A stretch of 8,309 nt of DNA, from NCBI GenBank assembly GCA_021442745.1, contig JABUSI010000207.1, positions 1 through 8,309 on the forward strand, written 5' to 3'. Shown one piece after another: positions 6,105 through 8,309 of this stretch. This DNA comes from Erysipelotrichaceae bacterium (GTDB taxonomy: Bacteria > Bacillota_I > Bacilli_A > Erysipelotrichales > Erysipelotrichaceae). Under the pieces are notes generated by a model. The model had not been told where the DNA came from. It made no database searches and worked only from the letters and a program-made list of their open reading frames with translations. The position numbers and the translations under genes were made by a program. How positions within the stretch are numbered: position 1 is the first letter of the stretch; every line of letters begins with the position of its first letter.

Positions 6105-6606
6105 ATAATGATGCCGCATTCAATGCCCGCAGAATGGCATCCAGTAACGCCTTGGTGGAAACGGTAGCCCCGCTGATGGTATCCACCGCCACCGTCTGTT
6201 CCGACAGAACGATATTCTTTATACTGTCCATCGGCCCTAATACTTCCACAAATTCCGTGAGTTCTTCCGGCAACGGTTCCTCTCCCGGTTCCTCTTTCGG
6301 TTCGTCTTCCGGATTCTCCGGGTCTTCCGGCTCCGTCACTTCCTGTGTTACCGGAATTTCATAATCGGATTCATTATGAGATACAATCTCAATGGACAGT
6401 ATCTTCGAATCGCTCACCGTTACTTCCACAACAATCGATCCGTTATAACCGTTGGCTTCCCCCCGGTACGTTCCCGGATTATACAGAAACTTCGTTTCGG
6501 TAACGTCCGGCGTGCTCACCGGTGTCACAAAAACATCTTTTACTTCTTTATTGACACAACCTGCCAGAATCAGCATTACTATGGCAACCGCTGCTGTCTT
6601 CTTCAT
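6103..6606 (-). CDS. FMN-binding-domain lipoprotein with acidic insertion
   Basis: This 167-residue protein is a predicted surface lipoprotein (MKKT start, hydrophobic core, lipobox L14-A15-G16-C17). The mature part looks like one FMN-binding domain (PF04205 type). The first half is GTYRGEANGYNGSIVVEVTV (45-64) through SHNES (76-80). The second half has IKNIVLSEQTVAVD (129-142) and DTISGATVSTKALLDAI (142-158). DTISGAT fits the Dxx(S/T)GAT motif in which the Thr, here T148, receives FMN covalently from ApbE. Such proteins carry electrons outside the membrane. The two halves are separated by a Glu/Pro-rich stretch (about 86-117) encoded by a 12-nt repeat. AGGAGG lies 8 nt before the start. No ApbE or partner reductase is in the window. 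The gene follows the rpsO terminator closely with no clear promoter, and converges on cutC. Flavinylation and electron transfer are inferred from the motif. Confidence 0.87.
   Translation of the reverse strand: MKKTAAVAIVMLILAGCVNKEVKDVFVTPVSTPDVTETKFLYNPGTYRGEANGYNGSIVVEVTVSDSKILSIEIVSHNESDYEIPVTQEVTEPEDPENPEDEPKEEPGEEPLPEELTEFVEVLGPMDSIKNIVLSEQTVAVDTISGATVSTKALLDAILRALNAASL
6272..6319. repeat. Degenerate 12-nt tandem repeat encoding the Glu/Pro insert
   Basis: Four consecutive 12-nt units starting at 6272, 6284, 6296 and 6308 share the core CGGTTCCTCT (second and third units with one or few changes, fourth more diverged). They lie inside the flavin lipoprotein gene and encode the EEP-rich spacer. 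Each unit is four codons, so gain or loss keeps the frame. Confidence 0.65.
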
Positions 6607-6621
6607 AACCCTTACCTCCTT

Positions 6622-6654
6622 AAGGAAAAGAAAAGTCCTGAACTACAGGACTTT
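6622..6654 (-). terminator. Intrinsic terminator of rpsO
   Basis: On the minus strand AAAGTCCTG pairs perfectly with CAGGACTTT (9 bp) around a 5-nt loop, followed by TCTTTTCCTT. It begins 6 nt after the rpsO stop codon. The U-tract is interrupted by C residues, so some read-through into the flavin lipoprotein gene is plausible. Confidence 0.85.
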
Positions 6655-6660
6655 AACCGA

Positions 6661-6927
6661 CTACTTACGAAGATCCAAACGCTTGATCAATTCACGATAA
6701 CGGTTGATATCGTTTTCGCGAAGGTAAGCCAGCAGATTTCTTCTGCGACCAACCATCTTCATCAAACCGCGATAAGAATGGAAGTCCTTCTTGTTGCTCT
6801 TCAGATGTTCATTCAAACGATTGATGGTAGCTGTCAATACAGCAACCTGAACTTCTACAGAACCTGTATCGCCTTCTGTACGAGCAAATTCCTTAATAAT
6901 TGCAGTCTTTTCTTCTTTTGATAACAT
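6661..6927 (-). CDS. rpsO: Small ribosomal subunit protein S15
   Basis: S15 is a primary 16S rRNA-binding protein that helps order the platform of the 30S subunit and contacts 23S rRNA in an intersubunit bridge. The 88-residue protein, MLSKEEKTAI to IKRLDLRK, has the standard length and all-helical pattern. The RNA-binding residues known from the family are in place: H41, D48 and S51 within LNEHLKSNKKDFHSYRGL, and the basic GRRRNLLAYL segment (60-69). I place the start at 6927, with AAGGAG 7 nt upstream; an in-frame ATG at 6987 lies in the leader region, has no ribosome site and would give a non-family extension. It has its own promoter and terminator, and a leader that may allow autoregulation. 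It lies just downstream of hemW and is separated from pnp by three accessory genes. Confidence 0.98.
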   Translation of the reverse strand: MLSKEEKTAIIKEFARTEGDTGSVEVQVAVLTATINRLNEHLKSNKKDFHSYRGLMKMVGRRRNLLAYLRENDINRYRELIKRLDLRK

Positions 6928-7003
6928 GTGTTTTCTCCTTATTGTTCTATGTCCTTCCAAACCAAGCATAGCGTTGGAGATTCGCAAAACCTAGCCTGAA
7001 AGC
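6928..7003 (-). promoter_or_regulatory. rpsO 5' leader with possible Shine-Dalgarno sequestration
   Basis: From the predicted transcription start near 7003 there are about 76 nt of leader. UCUCC (6976-6980) can pair with GGAGA of the Shine-Dalgarno (6934-6938). The stem would enclose a second hairpin in which CUAUG (6967-6971) pairs with CAUAG (6947-6951), extended by CUU/AAG with a small bulge. S15 represses its own translation in several bacteria by binding its mRNA leader, so an autoregulatory element is plausible here. The pairings are my reading of the sequence, not a computed fold, and I cannot match them to a named S15 leader class. Confidence 0.45.
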
Positions 7004-7009
7004 CTAAAT

Positions 7010-7038
7010 ATAATAGCACATATCCCCCATTCATGCAA
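7010..7038 (-). promoter_or_regulatory. rpsO promoter with extended -10
   Basis: TATTAT (7010-7015) is preceded directly by TGC, giving an extended -10, and TTGCAT (7033-7038) lies 17 bp upstream as a partial -35. The promoter begins 7 nt after the hemW stop codon and there is no terminator between hemW and rpsO, so hemW transcripts may also run into rpsO. Confidence 0.65.
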
Positions 7039-7044
7039 CATTTT

Positions 7045-8121
7045 TCACAAAAAATCAACCAGTATTTCATGCAGCAGAAAGAACCCCTGTGAGGTTGTTT
7101 TCAGATGCGTATCCGTCAGGAGCAGATTTCCTAACCGGATATGCTTGTCAATCGCCGGTTTATATAACGCATACAGATTTTCCCCGTACCGGTTGTAATA
7201 GTCCTCCAGGTTCATTCCTTCCTTCAGACGCAATCCCATCATCACCGCTTCGAAACACTCATCCGTATGCGAAAGAACCGTCTCTTCGCGCTTCACGCCA
7301 TCCAGATACTGTTTCAGATTCCGGGTATTGTCGTAACGGCAATGGTTTTCCTTTCCGCTTGCCCCCATCCCGACACCATAGAAATCATCGTAATGCCAGT
7401 ATCCGGTATTGTGTAAGGATACGTTCCCGTTGCGCGCAAAATTACTGACTTCATACTGTTCAAACCCATGTTGCTGCAGATACGCAATCGCCATTTCGTA
7501 TAAATCGCACTCCAGATCTTCATCCGGTTTTTCCACCTGCTGTCTTCCCCAGACGGAATGCGGTTCGATGGTTAAGGAATACAGCGAAACGTGTGTAACC
7601 GGCAGGGAAACCGCAATCTGTAAATCCTCCATCCAGTTTTCTTCTGTCTGTTTGGGTACACCATACATCAGATCGATGGAAATGTTCGTGATTCCCGCCC
7701 TACGCAAACTGTCAATGGCCTGCCGTATGGTTTTTTCATCATGACGGCGGTTCATTGTCTTCAGGATTTCACTCTGAAAACTCTGTACCCCCAGACTGAC
7801 CCGGTTCACACCATTCTCTGCCCATAACACAGACAGTTTGTCACATACGTTCTCCGGATTTGCCTCCATGGTAAACTCTTCCGCTTTCCCAAACCGTCGC
7901 AACGTCCGTAATAACGTTTCCTGTTTGTCATACGAAAGACAACTCGGTGTTCCTCCCCCGACGTAGACGGTTTGGACGGGCAAATCCGGCAGACGCTCTA
8001 ATTCTTCCGTAATCCGCTTCAGCCATTGTCCAGTCAGGACTTCATTTTTCACAACACGCGCAAAATCACAATACGAACAGATGGCATCGCAAAACGGCAC
8101 GTGAACGTACAGATGTTTCAT
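7045..8121 (-). CDS. hemW: Radical SAM family haem chaperone HemW
   Basis: HemW binds haem and hands it to target proteins; it belongs to the radical SAM family and was formerly annotated as oxygen-independent coproporphyrinogen III oxidase. This 358-residue copy is slightly short but complete. The cluster motif CDAICSYCDF (C11, C15, C18, then F20) has the CxxxCxxCxF form of HemW, in contrast to CxxxCxxCxC in true HemN. GGGTPS (55-60) is the SAM-binding glycine motif and HNTGYW (237-242) matches the HNxxYW haem-binding motif of HemW. The C-terminal winged-helix-like region ends LLLTDTHLKTTSQGFFLL. GGGAGG lies about 9 nt before the ATG at 8121. The gene starts only 58 nt after typA, most of it terminator, so no independent promoter is evident. 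Its stop codon is followed at once by the rpsO promoter. Confidence 0.95.
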   Translation of the reverse strand: MKHLYVHVPFCDAICSYCDFARVVKNEVLTGQWLKRITEELERLPDLPVQTVYVGGGTPSCLSYDKQETLLRTLRRFGKAEEFTMEANPENVCDKLSVLWAENGVNRVSLGVQSFQSEILKTMNRRHDEKTIRQAIDSLRRAGITNISIDLMYGVPKQTEENWMEDLQIAVSLPVTHVSLYSLTIEPHSVWGRQQVEKPDEDLECDLYEMAIAYLQQHGFEQYEVSNFARNGNVSLHNTGYWHYDDFYGVGMGASGKENHCRYDNTRNLKQYLDGVKREETVLSHTDECFEAVMMGLRLKEGMNLEDYYNRYGENLYALYKPAIDKHIRLGNLLLTDTHLKTTSQGFFLLHEILVDFL

Positions 8122-8150
8122 TCTACCGGTCCTCCCTTAGTTACATTACC

Positions 8151-8181
8151 AAAAAAATACCTGTATTTCTACAGGTATTTT
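8151..8181 (-). terminator. Strong intrinsic terminator of typA
   Basis: On the minus strand AAAATACCTGTA and TACAGGTATTTT form a perfect 12-bp stem across a GAAA tetraloop, with the T run extending to seven residues. The typA stop codon (8180-8182) overlaps the first base pairs of the stem. Confidence 0.93.
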
Positions 8182-8309
8182 ATTCTGCTGCTTTATTGGC
8201 TTCGCGATACGCTGCCCGGCGTTCCAGGGATGTCAGATACTTTTTCCGTAACCGGATATTATCCGGTACGACTTCCACCAGTTCATCGTCTTGAATATAC
8301 TCGAGCGCC
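8180..8309 (-). CDS. typA: GTP-binding protein TypA/BipA (partial, C-terminal 42 residues)
   Basis: Only the end of the gene is in the window; the rest lies beyond the right edge. The visible tail runs ALEYIQDDELVEVVPDNI, then RLRKKYLTSLERRAAYR to a Glu at the stop codon. This matches the C-terminus of TypA/BipA, whose members share ALEfI-dDELvEVtP-siRlRK. TypA is a translational GTPase that binds the 70S ribosome and helps large-subunit assembly, especially under stress or at low temperature. LepA, a related GTPase often next to hemW, is excluded because its KRMK...IPQEAF ending is absent. A strong terminator follows the stop directly, and hemW comes next on the same strand. Confidence 0.9.
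   Translation of the reverse strand, partial: ALEYIQDDELVEVVPDNIRLRKKYLTSLERRAAYREANKAAE

Noticed and set aside
6928..6987. Longer S15 from the ATG at 6987
   Set aside because: It would add 20 residues foreign to S15 and read through the leader. The ATG at 6927 has a good ribosome site and gives the standard length.
7045..8121. Identity as oxygen-independent coproporphyrinogen oxidase HemN
   Set aside because: The cluster motif is CxxxCxxCxF and HNxxYW is present, both marks of HemW; the protein is also shorter than HemN.
1..8309. Mobile elements, CRISPR arrays, tRNA or rRNA genes
   Set aside because: I found no spaced direct repeats of CRISPR type, no transposase or integrase sequence, no terminal inverted repeats and no tRNA-like arm pattern in the intergenic gaps.

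Overview
The window is a stretch of ordinary Bacillota (Firmicutes) chromosome with moderate GC, densely packed and almost all on the minus strand. Two Sec-type lipoproteins, strong AGGAGG-like ribosome sites, intrinsic terminators with U-tracts and a compact S15 support this. The gene content and protein style remind me of Erysipelotrichia, but that placement is an inference. No mobile element, CRISPR array, tRNA or rRNA is visible, and no stretch longer than about 115 bases lacks a gene.

Layout, in minus-strand transcription order from the right edge. The C-terminus of the translational GTPase TypA ends in a strong terminator. The haem chaperone HemW follows with no obvious promoter of its own. 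Ribosomal protein S15 (rpsO) comes next, with its own extended -10 promoter and a 76-nt leader that can pair with its own Shine-Dalgarno. After the rpsO terminator lies a lipoprotein with an FMN-binding (flavinylation-type) domain. It meets the only plus-strand gene, a CutC-family protein, tail to tail over a shared hairpin. CutC is divergent from a MalY/PatB-type C-S lyase. Next is polynucleotide phosphorylase (pnp), then a three-gene operon: trmB (tRNA m7G46 methyltransferase), an unrecognised lipoprotein, and an acidic, disordered protein with an amphipathic N-terminus cut by the left edge.

How the genes fit together: most are housekeeping genes for translation and RNA metabolism (typA, rpsO, pnp, trmB), plus haem handling (hemW). 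Between rpsO and pnp, which are neighbours in many bacteria, sits a block of about 2.5 kb with three accessory genes (flavin lipoprotein, cutC, patB-like). The least understood parts are the two small proteins behind trmB and the flavin lipoprotein, whose domain is split by an acidic repeat. I see no convincing new multi-gene system. The best leads are the rpsO leader, the repeat-split flavin lipoprotein and the trmB-linked envelope-type genes.
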